Source of the DNA: Eubacterium barkeri
GTDB taxonomy: Bacteria; Bacillota; Clostridia; Eubacteriales; Eubacteriaceae
Length of the DNA stretch: 64,000 nt
Reading direction: 5' to 3'
Assembly (NCBI RefSeq): GCF_900107125.1
Contig: NZ_FNOU01000008.1
Coordinates: forward strand, 59,709 to 123,708
Shown piece after piece: positions 51,160-59,607 of the stretch. A model generated the notes under the pieces. It was not told where the DNA came from. It saw nothing but the letters and a program-made list of their open reading frames with translations, and searched no databases. Within the stretch, counting starts at the first letter, position 1; each line of letters begins with the position of its first letter. The position numbers were made by a program, and so were the translations under genes.

Positions 51160-51217
51160 AAAAGGATTAAACACGATAGGATAAGGTAAATTTTTTGATC
51201 CATTTCAAACCATTCTG

Positions 51218-51226
51218 TGATATAAT
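51218..51226 (+). promoter_or_regulatory. Extended -10 promoter of the corrinoid-GntR-GntR unit
   Basis: TGATATAAT is an extended -10; the best -35 candidate, TTGATC at 51195-51200, is 20 bp away. 70 bp before the gene at 51297. Confidence 0.5.
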
Positions 51227-51296
51227 TTTCCAAAACATGTATAGAACAGCGACGAGGTGTTTTTATCAAAGTGTTTAAGGAAGAGGAGAATGGAAG

Positions 51297-51941
51297 ATGC
51301 TTGAAATGTTGATCAATGCCATCGAAGAGTTGGATGAAGAAAAGGTGTTAAAAATCGTAAAGCGGTGCGTTGCAGCAGGTACCGCACCCAAGGATATTTG
51401 GATGGCGCTGAACAAAGGGCTTGAAAAGGTGGGAATGCGATATGAGACCGGTGAATATTCCATTGCCGATTTGATGGTTGTCGGGATCATTTTTGAAAAT
51501 GTATTAGAATATACCAATATGTGTGATATATACGATGATATTGAGACTGAAGCGTTTGGTAAAACCATGCTGCTGGGTACAGTGGAGGGCGATCTCCATG
51601 ATATCGGGAAGTCAATTTTTAAAGGCGCGATGCAGGCCGGCGGATTCATTGTCAAAGATCTGGGTGTTGATGTAAAAGCCCAGGATTTTGTGGATGCGGC
51701 GGTACGCTATCAGTGTGAGATTATCGGATTAAGTGCCGTATTGACAGATTGTATCATCTCCATTAAGGAGGTTATCGATGCTTTTAAAGCCGCTGGAATT
51801 CGGGATCAGGTTAAGATCATCATCGGTGGCTGTGTGGCGAACAAAACCGTCAGTGACTTTGTAGGGGCTGATGCCTATACAAAATCTGCCATTAAAGGGG
51901 TTGAAATCTGTCAGGGATGGTTAAAAGATGAGCAAGAATGA
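51297..51941 (+). CDS. Corrinoid protein linked to GntR regulators
   Basis: 214 residues, canonical methyl carrier with DLHDIG (99-104, His101), GLSAVLT and IIIGGCV. AAGAGGAG lies 8 nt before the ATG. Its last 14 bases overlap the first GntR gene, so the corrinoid protein and regulator are translationally coupled. The unit precedes the MFS-MttB-BCCT group at 53561-57901, and it is the likely methyl acceptor for the MttB protein at 54887. Confidence 0.9.
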   Translation: MLEMLINAIEELDEEKVLKIVKRCVAAGTAPKDIWMALNKGLEKVGMRYETGEYSIADLMVVGIIFENVLEYTNMCDIYDDIETEAFGKTMLLGTVEGDLHDIGKSIFKGAMQAGGFIVKDLGVDVKAQDFVDAAVRYQCEIIGLSAVLTDCIISIKEVIDAFKAAGIRDQVKIIIGGCVANKTVSDFVGADAYTKSAIKGVEICQGWLKDEQE

Positions 51942-52653
51942 AGCCCGCTATCTGGGGATTGCAGATTCAATTAAAATCAAAATCCTGAGTAAGATTTTTA
52001 AGCCCGGAGATTTGCTGCCTTCAGAAAATAATTTGAGTGAGGAGTACGGTGTTAGCCGGATGACCGTGCGTAAGGCCATTGAGGTCCTTGTGGGAGAGGG
52101 ATATCTGATGTCTTCCCCAGGAAAGGGGACCTATGTGCGGGAGTATTCTCTGAATAAATTTGAAATCGGCTTTAAAATCGAGGAAATCATCCAGGGTGGG
52201 TACACCCATGCTAAGCTGATTCATGCTAAAATAATGGCCCCAACCATCGAATTAGTCTATCATTTACAGACCGCGCCCCAAACAAAAATTGTATGTATCC
52301 GTTCCATGCTTTTTAAGAATGATCGGCCTGTGGCCTTGGATGAGAAATACATCCCCTATTTTCCAGGAATGAATATCAAAGAGGATAGCTTTAGTTATCG
52401 GGATATGGTGAGTATTATCTTTGGAGAGAATTATGGCTTTGGATATTGGGAGGAAATTTCCATTACTGGGGTTAAGACGGATGCGGCAGTTCGTGCCTAT
52501 TTTGAAGAAATGACAGAAGAAACGACTGGAAAACAGAAATTTATGATGCTTTTTGAACAGAAGGTTTATGATTCTGATGATATTCCCCTGGGCTACGGCA
52601 AGTTGTATGTGGAGAGTGATCTCTGCCGCCTCAACGGTACGTCGATTATATAA
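51928..52653 (+). CDS. GntR/UTRA-type transcriptional regulator, copy 1
   Basis: 241 residues. N-terminal winged helix (~8-70, with LLPSENNLSEEYGVSRMTVRKA) and a C-terminal UTRA ligand-binding domain (~90-235) as in HutC. It overlaps the corrinoid gene upstream and is 11 bp before a second regulator of the same family. Probable targets are its own unit and the MFS-MttB-BCCT genes downstream. The ligand may be the methylated substrate or its product. Confidence 0.9.
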   Translation: MSKNEARYLGIADSIKIKILSKIFKPGDLLPSENNLSEEYGVSRMTVRKAIEVLVGEGYLMSSPGKGTYVREYSLNKFEIGFKIEEIIQGGYTHAKLIHAKIMAPTIELVYHLQTAPQTKIVCIRSMLFKNDRPVALDEKYIPYFPGMNIKEDSFSYRDMVSIIFGENYGFGYWEEISITGVKTDAAVRAYFEEMTEETTGKQKFMMLFEQKVYDSDDIPLGYGKLYVESDLCRLNGTSII

Positions 52654-52664
52654 GGGGGCGGGTC

Positions 52665-53348
52665 ATGAAAACCTACGAGTTTATTTTAAATGATATTCAA
52701 TCAAAAATTGAAAGTGGGATTTATAAACCGGAAGAACAGCTGCCATCACTGCGGGAGTTTTCTAAGATTTACACGACAACACCGGTTACGGTTAAAAAAA
52801 GTTTGGCAATCCTCGAGGAAGAGGGATATGTTTATGTGGTGGATCGAAAGGGTTTTTTTGTAAGCTCAGGGACGCATAAGGCATATACCATGATTTTCCA
52901 TGAAATTAAAGGGATTGATCACGTGACGGATATCCGGCTTGAAGAAATCAACGAAACCAACGGTGGAGATATTAAAAAACGTTTTGGTTTAGAGGTACCG
53001 GAGCATACCCGGTGTCTGGGGATTACCCGGATTCTTTATGATTGTGATATGCCCATTGGGATTGATAAGAAGTATATCATCCACAATGCCCGAAGTGATT
53101 TACTGATTCGGAATCCAGAGCGCTTTTTAGAGCTTTTGAATTTAGTTTTAGGAAACTATGATATTCATAAAGAGCTCGAAATGACAATGATGACCGATAA
53201 TACACCAGTTCGCGATACGTTATTCCTTGGTGAAGATGATGGTGTATTTGAATTTAAACAAACGTATCGGACAGAGAACGGGCAGCTGGTCGGGGTATCC
53301 GAAACCTACGTGCCCTGTGAGGAAATCCAGTTAAAAATGAAATATTGA
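52665..53348 (+). CDS. GntR/UTRA-type transcriptional regulator, copy 2
   Basis: 227 residues with the same two-domain layout: winged helix (LPSLREFSKIYTTTPVTVKKS near 25-45) and UTRA-like domain. It is clearly diverged from copy 1, and its helix-turn-helix is of the LPSLRE type rather than LPSENN, so the two probably bind different sites. Tandem GntR genes before one catabolic group are unusual and suggest two signals or a heterodimer. Confidence 0.88.
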   Translation: MKTYEFILNDIQSKIESGIYKPEEQLPSLREFSKIYTTTPVTVKKSLAILEEEGYVYVVDRKGFFVSSGTHKAYTMIFHEIKGIDHVTDIRLEEINETNGGDIKKRFGLEVPEHTRCLGITRILYDCDMPIGIDKKYIIHNARSDLLIRNPERFLELLNLVLGNYDIHKELEMTMMTDNTPVRDTLFLGEDDGVFEFKQTYRTENGQLVGVSETYVPCEEIQLKMKY

Positions 53349-53454
53349 TGATTAAAAGGTGCCCCTGGGCATCTTTTTTTAGTTGAAGAGAACGAAAGAG
53401 GAAGAATAAGAAAAATTGATATATACATATATATATACTGTTATATATAAAAAT

Positions 53455-53494
53455 CGGTTACTTACTTGACAGAAACGGTTACACATGCTATAGT
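53455..53494 (+). promoter_or_regulatory. SigA promoter with CGGTTAC direct repeats before the MFS-MttB-BCCT group
   Basis: TTGACA (53466-53471), 17-bp spacer, TATAGT (53489-53494). CGGTTAC occurs at 53455-53461 and 53476-53482, 21 bp apart (two helix turns), on both sides of the -35, where a dimeric regulator could block or help polymerase. An alternating AT tract (53420-53450) lies just upstream. Confidence 0.75.
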
Positions 53495-53560
53495 TGTTAT
53501 ATACTTGAATATGACAAACGATCCGGATCAATGTATTGTCAATTTCTATGGAGAGAAAAA

Positions 53561-54850
53561 ATGAATAAAAATGAAGTAACCAATGAAAGTATCAGTGGTT
53601 TCACCCGAAATGCGGTGATTGGGATTATTAGTTCTGGTGCAGTGGTGGTATTTCTGACTTTTTTAGTCCGATATGTGTTTTATGAGCCGGTTTTACAAAG
53701 TCTTGCCCTAAATAATGAACAATTGGGGGTGCTCTATGGACTTTATGGGACAACGGCCATGATTTCGTATCTTCCCGGGGGAATTTTAGCAGATAAAATA
53801 CGAATCAAGTATTTGGCGACAGCCGGATTTGGACTTTCTGCTGTTTTGACATTCTGGTATGCGACATTGCCAAGCTATGAAACCTTGAAGGTCATTTTCT
53901 TACTGATGGGAGTTTGTACAACCTTCATCTATTGGGGGGTCCGTTATAAGGGAATTCGCTTGGTGAGTACCGATAATACCTATTCCAGAAATATTGGCAT
54001 TAGTTATGGTATTGTTGGTGTGTTGGGATTGGTTGTGAATTTCATTTCGATGTGGATTTTCAACTGCTTTAGTGATCCAGCTTCCGGCTTTAATATGGTT
54101 TTGATGTTTTATGCGGGTTTAAATATTGTCTTTGCCATTGCATCCTTTCTGCTTATCCCTAAATTTAAGGATGAAATTGTCAAGAAAAAGAAGGCCTTTG
54201 ATTTATCTGAGCTGGTAGCTGCTGTAAAGCATCCGGGGGTATGGCTGACGACCTTATGTATGTTCTTTACCTATACGGTTTATACATCATTAAGCTATAC
54301 GGTGCCCTATGTTCAAGCCGTGTTTGGCGCCAGTGTCACCATGGCTGCGCTAATGGGGAATATCCGGATGTATGGGACCTCCCTCTTTTCTTCACCGGTT
54401 ATCGGTGCGTTGGCGACGAAGATTAAATCACCGGCAAAGACCATTGTATTGTGCATGGCAATTACGGCAATTTGCCTGTTTGTTATTGTTCTGGCACCCC
54501 AGACGGCTGGATTCATGATTCCTGCGATTATCCTGATTATGATTCTCTCTTTCTTTATGAGTGGTGCCTATGGGGTGGAATCCTCTCTTTTTACAGAGAC
54601 GAAAGTTCCCGCAGCCATCTTCGGGTCGGCTTCAGGGATTCTATCATTGATTGGATTTTTACCGGATATGTTTGTTTCGCCGATTGCAGGAAAATGGCTT
54701 GACACCTATGGGAATCAAGCGTACACGTATATATTTATTGCCCTGGGTGTTAGTGCGATCCTATCCATGGGGTGTGCCTTGCTGGTGCTTCTTTACAACA
54801 AGAAAATCCGGGCATCCCTTCAAACCGATGGGGAAGAAATTCAGGCTTAA
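53561..54850 (+). CDS. MFS transporter, paralogue of the one at 25228
   Basis: 429 residues from ATG 53561; the longer frame would need a start just inside the leader without an RBS. 12 predicted transmembrane segments. Motif YLPGGILADKIRIK near residue 75 and the FYEPVL block near 40 match the protein at 25228. First gene of a group that continues with MttB (36 bp later) and BCCT. Substrate or product transport for that demethylase is likely; direction unknown. Confidence 0.86.
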   Translation: MNKNEVTNESISGFTRNAVIGIISSGAVVVFLTFLVRYVFYEPVLQSLALNNEQLGVLYGLYGTTAMISYLPGGILADKIRIKYLATAGFGLSAVLTFWYATLPSYETLKVIFLLMGVCTTFIYWGVRYKGIRLVSTDNTYSRNIGISYGIVGVLGLVVNFISMWIFNCFSDPASGFNMVLMFYAGLNIVFAIASFLLIPKFKDEIVKKKKAFDLSELVAAVKHPGVWLTTLCMFFTYTVYTSLSYTVPYVQAVFGASVTMAALMGNIRMYGTSLFSSPVIGALATKIKSPAKTIVLCMAITAICLFVIVLAPQTAGFMIPAIILIMILSFFMSGAYGVESSLFTETKVPAAIFGSASGILSLIGFLPDMFVSPIAGKWLDTYGNQAYTYIFIALGVSAILSMGCALLVLLYNKKIRASLQTDGEEIQA

Positions 54851-54886
54851 TCGTCAATATGATACAGGAATTGAAGGAGAGATGAT

Positions 54887-56293
54887 ATGGAACTCGAAAA
54901 ACTTTTTTTAAAGGCCAGGGATGTTGATTTCATCCATGAACAATCGGTTAAGCTCTTAAGGGAAACCGGGTGTGTGTTTGAGGATGACCGGGCCATTGAG
55001 ATTTTCAAACAAAATGGGGCAACTGTGGATGGCTATACCGTCCATTTCACAGATGAATTGATTCATAAAGGGCTGTCGACAGTCAGTGCAGCCTTTGATA
55101 TTTTAAGACCCGACGGGACCCTTTACCATATGGGTGACGGCAGTCGGACGATGGCAACGGCGGGAAGTCCACCCTATGTCATGGAGGATGGAAAGTTCCG
55201 CTTTGCTGAGATGCATGATTATATCGATATCTGTAAGCTGGTACAAACCAGTGATTGCATTGATATGACCCATTTACTGCTGTGTGATACCTATGATGTG
55301 CCCCGGGAAGAACGTTCCTATAACATGACGGCAGCTTTGCTGAACTACACCACATTGCCGATTTCATTGACGGCACTGGCGACGAAGCTTCATGATTCCG
55401 GGACCGTGGCAACCAATGTGGTCCAAATGATTCAAAATTTCACAGGCGTACAGGATCGTTATGTTGCAGTGGGATGTATTAGTCCCATTTCCCCGTTGGC
55501 ATGGGTTAAAGATAGCCTGGATGCGCTGTTTGCTTATTGTGCATTAAATCAACCCATGCAATTGGCCACCTGCTCATTGCCGGTTCTTACCAGCCCGGCA
55601 TCGGTTCTTGGAACCATCATCCAGAATAATGCAGAATTATTGGCAGTAACGGTTTTGATCCAGTTGATCAGTCCAGGATTACCCGTCTTTTATGGGAATA
55701 CATCAACCTCCACTAATCTAAGGGCGGTTTCCATGGCTTTGGGTAATACAGAAACGGCACTTATTTCTTTAGCAAGTGCCGCAATGGCAAAATACTATAA
55801 AATGCCCTTCCGAACATCGGGTGCCTTAACGGATGCCATCGATGTGGACTACCAGGCCGGCGTTGAATCAACCCTGAATCTTATGAGCGGCTTCCTCAGC
55901 GATACGGACTTAATTTTCTTTAGCTGTGGGATGCTTAGTGGCTTTAATGTGAGTTCCCTGGAAAAATATGTGGCGGATGAACAGCTCATCAAAATGCTCA
56001 AACGAATGGGCGATGGTATTGCCATTGATTATGAGAAGGATTATACTAAGGAAATCAGTAAGGTTGGGCCAAGGGGGAACTTTATGGCAGGGAGAACCCC
56101 GAAGGAATACCGAAAAGAGCACTATGTCCCGGATCTTTTTGTGAAAGTGGATTACAACACATGGCAAACTGAGGATAAGAAATCCGTTAAAGAGAAGGCT
56201 TCAGCAAAGGTTGCCGAACGGCTGGCATCTTATGTGGAACCTGAAAAAACACCGGAGCAAATGAAGGTAATTGAGAAATATTTAATCAAATAA
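54887..56293 (+). CDS. MttB-family methyltransferase, GRTPK subclass, GntR-linked group
   Basis: 468 residues, full length, no in-frame TAG. The C-terminal motif GPRGNFMAGRTPKEYRKE (~392-409) puts it with the proteins at 26643 and 40248. GGAGAG precedes ATG 54887. It lies between an MFS gene and a BCCT gene whose aromatic box is complete, so a trimethylammonium compound is a reasonable substrate class. A hairpin follows and may lower BCCT expression. Confidence 0.9.
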   Translation: MELEKLFLKARDVDFIHEQSVKLLRETGCVFEDDRAIEIFKQNGATVDGYTVHFTDELIHKGLSTVSAAFDILRPDGTLYHMGDGSRTMATAGSPPYVMEDGKFRFAEMHDYIDICKLVQTSDCIDMTHLLLCDTYDVPREERSYNMTAALLNYTTLPISLTALATKLHDSGTVATNVVQMIQNFTGVQDRYVAVGCISPISPLAWVKDSLDALFAYCALNQPMQLATCSLPVLTSPASVLGTIIQNNAELLAVTVLIQLISPGLPVFYGNTSTSTNLRAVSMALGNTETALISLASAAMAKYYKMPFRTSGALTDAIDVDYQAGVESTLNLMSGFLSDTDLIFFSCGMLSGFNVSSLEKYVADEQLIKMLKRMGDGIAIDYEKDYTKEISKVGPRGNFMAGRTPKEYRKEHYVPDLFVKVDYNTWQTEDKKSVKEKASAKVAERLASYVEPEKTPEQMKVIEKYLIK

Positions 56294-56302
56294 AGGGAAA
56301 TG

Positions 56303-56333
56303 AAGACGGGTGGGCGGCATGCACGCCCGTCTT
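56303..56333 (+). terminator. Hairpin between the MttB and BCCT genes
   Basis: AAGACGGG (56303-56310) pairs with CCCGTCTT (56326-56333), followed by TGTGTTA. Partial terminator or mRNA-processing hairpin. Confidence 0.6.
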
Positions 56334-56359
56334 TGTGTTATGAATTAAAGGATAGAAGG

Positions 56360-57901
56360 ATGGATATGGATTCAAAAAAGAACAAAATCCCCATTGACAA
56401 GACAATTTTTCTAGGTGCTTTGTTACTGATGGTGCTGGTATCTATGGCTTGTCTCGTGTTTCCTGATGAAGCGCTTGGCGTGTCCTCCATTCTCAGAAAT
56501 TTTGTTATTGAAAAATTTGATTGGTTTTTCTTGATTTTTGGATTGGGTGTGTTTGTTATCTGTGTTTTTGTAGGGGGCAGCCGTTTTGGGCGTATTCGCC
56601 TTGGCGGGGAAGGGGAAAAACCGGCCTATCGCTTCTATAGCTGGCTATCGATGATTTTCTTTTCAGCCATTGGGTCATCTGCGATTCTATGGTCAGTCTG
56701 TGAGCCCCTCAACTACATTGCATCCCCACCCTTTGGATATGCGCCTTATTCCCTGGAGGCCTTTAATATTGCCATTCCCTATGGATTATTTCATTGGGGT
56801 CCAGTTGCCTGGTCCTTTTATGCCCTTTCGGGGCTGGTGGTTTCCTATTATTTTTTGGTACTGGGCCGAAAAAATCTTAAAATTTCCGGGGTAATGTCGG
56901 AGCTCATTGGTGAACGGGCGGCTCTGGGGGCAGTGGGCAAGGGCATTGATATTGCAACCATTTTTGCAACATTTTGTACCTTTGCACCAGCATTGGGATT
57001 AGGGGTTCCCCTATTGACGGTATTGATTTGTCAACTGACTGGCTTGCCCAATACCACAGAGCTTCAGATGCTGGTCCTGATGATCTGGATGTTCATTTTT
57101 TCAATTAGCGTATACCGTGGATTGGATAAGGGAATAAAGATTCTCAGCGATATTAATATGTATTTGCTCATAGCAGTGATTCTGTTGATTTTTTTGGCGG
57201 GGGGTCCAGGCTACATTTTATCTGCATCCGTGGAGGAATTTGGCACCCTGGTGACGAATTTTATTCGTATGAATAGCTATAGCGATGTTTTTGGAGGGGG
57301 GACCTTTGCCCAGGATTGGACGGTTTTCTATTGGAGCTGGTGGGTCGCCTCCGTTCCCTTCATGGCAATTTTCATCGCCAGGGTGTCCAAGGGACGGACG
57401 ATCCGTGAATTGATTTTTGGAATTATGGGGGCGGGTTCAGCAGGAACAATGACCATTTTTTGTGTTTTTGGGAACTATGCTCTGAAATTACAGCATTCTG
57501 GTGTTGTCGATTTAGCAAAAATAAATATGGAGCAGGGGAGTGACTATGCCGTTTTAGCCATGTTAAATCAATTACCCTTTAAGAATCTCATTATGATCGG
57601 GGTAATCCTATTGTATTTTGTTTTTCTGGCCACCTGTGTTGATTCCTGTGCCTTTACCATGGGGTGCATTGCCTCCCGGGAAATGACGGATCACAGCCAA
57701 CCCGCCCGATGGAATCGTCTTTCTTGGTCGATTGCCATTGCGATTCTGGGGGTGGCAGTACTGAAACTGGGCGGGGGGATTCAGGCCCTTCAGACCTTTG
57801 TCATCGTCGTGGGTCTCCCCTCGGCCATTTTGGTGATTGCAATGACACGATTGTTGTACCGCTGGCTTAAAGAACATCGGGAGACGCCCTCTGAAAAGTA
57901 A
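56360..57901 (+). CDS. BCCT-family transporter, GntR-linked group
   Basis: 513 residues from ATG 56360 (AAAGGA 7 nt upstream; the longer frame would start inside the preceding hairpin). 12 predicted transmembrane segments. The signature DWTVFYWSWW (around 319-328) is complete, as in the protein at 23596 and unlike the one at 42984. Likely importer of the betaine used by the MttB protein just upstream. Confidence 0.9.
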   Translation: MDMDSKKNKIPIDKTIFLGALLLMVLVSMACLVFPDEALGVSSILRNFVIEKFDWFFLIFGLGVFVICVFVGGSRFGRIRLGGEGEKPAYRFYSWLSMIFFSAIGSSAILWSVCEPLNYIASPPFGYAPYSLEAFNIAIPYGLFHWGPVAWSFYALSGLVVSYYFLVLGRKNLKISGVMSELIGERAALGAVGKGIDIATIFATFCTFAPALGLGVPLLTVLICQLTGLPNTTELQMLVLMIWMFIFSISVYRGLDKGIKILSDINMYLLIAVILLIFLAGGPGYILSASVEEFGTLVTNFIRMNSYSDVFGGGTFAQDWTVFYWSWWVASVPFMAIFIARVSKGRTIRELIFGIMGAGSAGTMTIFCVFGNYALKLQHSGVVDLAKINMEQGSDYAVLAMLNQLPFKNLIMIGVILLYFVFLATCVDSCAFTMGCIASREMTDHSQPARWNRLSWSIAIAILGVAVLKLGGGIQALQTFVIVVGLPSAILVIAMTRLLYRWLKEHRETPSEK

Positions 57902-57926
57902 CGGAAAGCGGGTGGCGGTGTCGCCT

Positions 57927-58631
57927 TTATCTAAAGCTGGAGACGGCGTCCAGATGTGCTTCATGCCCTGCCATGTAGACGGTTCCCCAGCCAATGACCT
58001 TGTCTGATTCATCCATGAGGGTCTGCTCCACAGAGAGAATGGGCATACCCATGGGCAAGTCAAGATGTTTGAGGATTGAGGTGCTGGCGGGAATGGCACG
58101 AATGGATAATTTCCGCTTAATGGCAGAAAGTGAACCATGAATGGCCACCATTTTGGGGAAGGTGGCGTAGCGGATTTCCTGCTCAATAATGGGGAGTCCC
58201 CGATGATAGGGAATATATTTAACATCTAAAGCGATGGGGGACCCCTTTTGTCTTAATAGCCGCTGGATTTTAATGACCCGTTGCTCGTCTGGTGTCTTCA
58301 AATGGCTTTGGATATCGGGTGTTGATCGAATAATATCCACTCCAATGATCTGGGAATCGGTATCGTTGATACCATTTAAGTTCATTTCATTAAACACCAG
58401 CTCATAGACATCAATGCGGGGCTCATGAACAAAATACCCTTTTCCGGGGATATTGTAGATATAGCCTTCATCCACAAGGGTCAGGAGGCCCTGGTGGAGG
58501 CTTTTGGGATCAAGATGGAAATGCTGGCAGAGATAGCTTTCAGATGGCAGGATAGATCCCGCCTGTAGCTCCTGGGAGCGGATCATGCTTTTCAAGGTCT
58601 CAATAATTTTCAAATGCTCTGGGATGCTCAT
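57927..58631 (-). CDS. GntR/UTRA-type transcriptional regulator, copy 3
   Basis: 234 residues. Winged helix at ~5-70 (ILPSESYLCQHFHLDPKSLHQG), then a UTRA domain. Its ATG overlaps the stop of the DUF3089 gene (ATGA), so it belongs to the minus-strand operon of the two hydrolase-like genes. It may control that operon or, being convergent with the BCCT gene, the neighbouring demethylase group. Confidence 0.88.
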   Translation of the reverse strand: MSIPEHLKIIETLKSMIRSQELQAGSILPSESYLCQHFHLDPKSLHQGLLTLVDEGYIYNIPGKGYFVHEPRIDVYELVFNEMNLNGINDTDSQIIGVDIIRSTPDIQSHLKTPDEQRVIKIQRLLRQKGSPIALDVKYIPYHRGLPIIEQEIRYATFPKMVAIHGSLSAIKRKLSIRAIPASTSILKHLDLPMGMPILSVEQTLMDESDKVIGWGTVYMAGHEAHLDAVSSFR

Positions 58632-59578
58632 CCTAATCCTCCTTTCTCAAACCAGGCCGCCACCCGATCCTGGGCGTTTTTGCGTAAATCGTAGTAGTAT
58701 AGGGAATAATCGCCGTTGTGGAGAACCCCTTCCGGAAAGAAATGCTCCGCACCAACAATACGAAAATCAGCCCTATCCGCAGTGGTACAAAGGACTACCC
58801 CCCGGTGGGGATCAATCTGTGCATCGGCGTAATGGGGGCGGTCTGTGACAGAGAGAAGCCGACCGGCACTGTCTCTCAGGACCAGGTGGGAGCCTAGACT
58901 CAGACTGGCAGGTGCATAGTCTGTGTTCCGGGTCCAGGTAATGGGGTTAATGGCGATGGAGCCCTTTGGGAGGGTGATGTTCTGCCCGGTAACACCTGGG
59001 GCTTCGGTGTTGTAGGAGATAATGACACCCGTATCCCGGGCGCCTTGGGCAAAATGGAGGTGGGGATTGGCTGTAAGATATTCCCGGGTGATGCCAAAGC
59101 CGATAATATAGGCCGCCACCATTTGATCCAAATACTCCGGATGCTGCCGGAAAGTAGTGGATAGCAGCATCCCCCCTAAAAGTGCTCCCTGGGAATGACC
59201 GGCTAAAATAAAGGGGCGGCCGCCATTTAGGTTTTCCATATAATAAGTAAAGGCATTTTGGACATCGGTACAGGTTTTATCGATGAACTCCCCGAAAATT
59301 TTTTGGTCCTCACTCAGCAGGCATTCAATACAAGCCTGGCGGTAAAAGGGAACGAAATAATTACCAACGGTTTGAAAAGCTGAGCCTTTGTAGGCAAGGT
59401 GCTCCGTTGCTCGGGCCCGCATCGCAGGATGGTCCACATCGCAGATGAGGGGGGCACGGCCGGTTTTAAAATAAGCGGTGGGATAGAGATAGAAAATATC
59501 TACTGGATGGTCGATGGTTTGGGGAATTTCCATCCAATGATGGGCATTACGATAATCAGTCATTCTATTTTGTGACAC
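58628..59578 (-). CDS. DUF3089 alpha/beta-hydrolase-like protein
   Basis: About 316 residues. The nucleophile elbow GHSQGA (~residue 148) and the block VDIFYLYPTAYF near 25 are typical of DUF3089, an alpha/beta-hydrolase-related family. Start GTG 59578 is preferred because GGAGG lies ~9 nt upstream; the open frame continues to TTG 59611, where it would overlap the upstream stop. No signal peptide is seen, so it is probably cytoplasmic. Substrate unknown; an ester or amide handled with the Ntn-like protein encoded just upstream is possible. Confidence 0.78.
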   Translation of the reverse strand: MSQNRMTDYRNAHHWMEIPQTIDHPVDIFYLYPTAYFKTGRAPLICDVDHPAMRARATEHLAYKGSAFQTVGNYFVPFYRQACIECLLSEDQKIFGEFIDKTCTDVQNAFTYYMENLNGGRPFILAGHSQGALLGGMLLSTTFRQHPEYLDQMVAAYIIGFGITREYLTANPHLHFAQGARDTGVIISYNTEAPGVTGQNITLPKGSIAINPITWTRNTDYAPASLSLGSHLVLRDSAGRLLSVTDRPHYADAQIDPHRGVVLCTTADRADFRIVGAEHFFPEGVLHNGDYSLYYYDLRKNAQDRVAAWFEKGGLG

Positions 59579-59607
59579 TTTCAGGTTCCTCCAGTTTTCA
59601 GGTTTTG

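Noticed and set aside
53420..53450. Alternating TATATA tract considered as a CRISPR or origin-like repeat
   Set aside because: No spaced unit repeats and no DnaA boxes; it reads as an A/T-rich promoter-upstream tract.
26643..56293. Pyrrolysine-containing MttB
   Set aside because: All four MttB genes are open from start to stop at family length without an internal TAG, so they belong to the non-pyrrolysine type.
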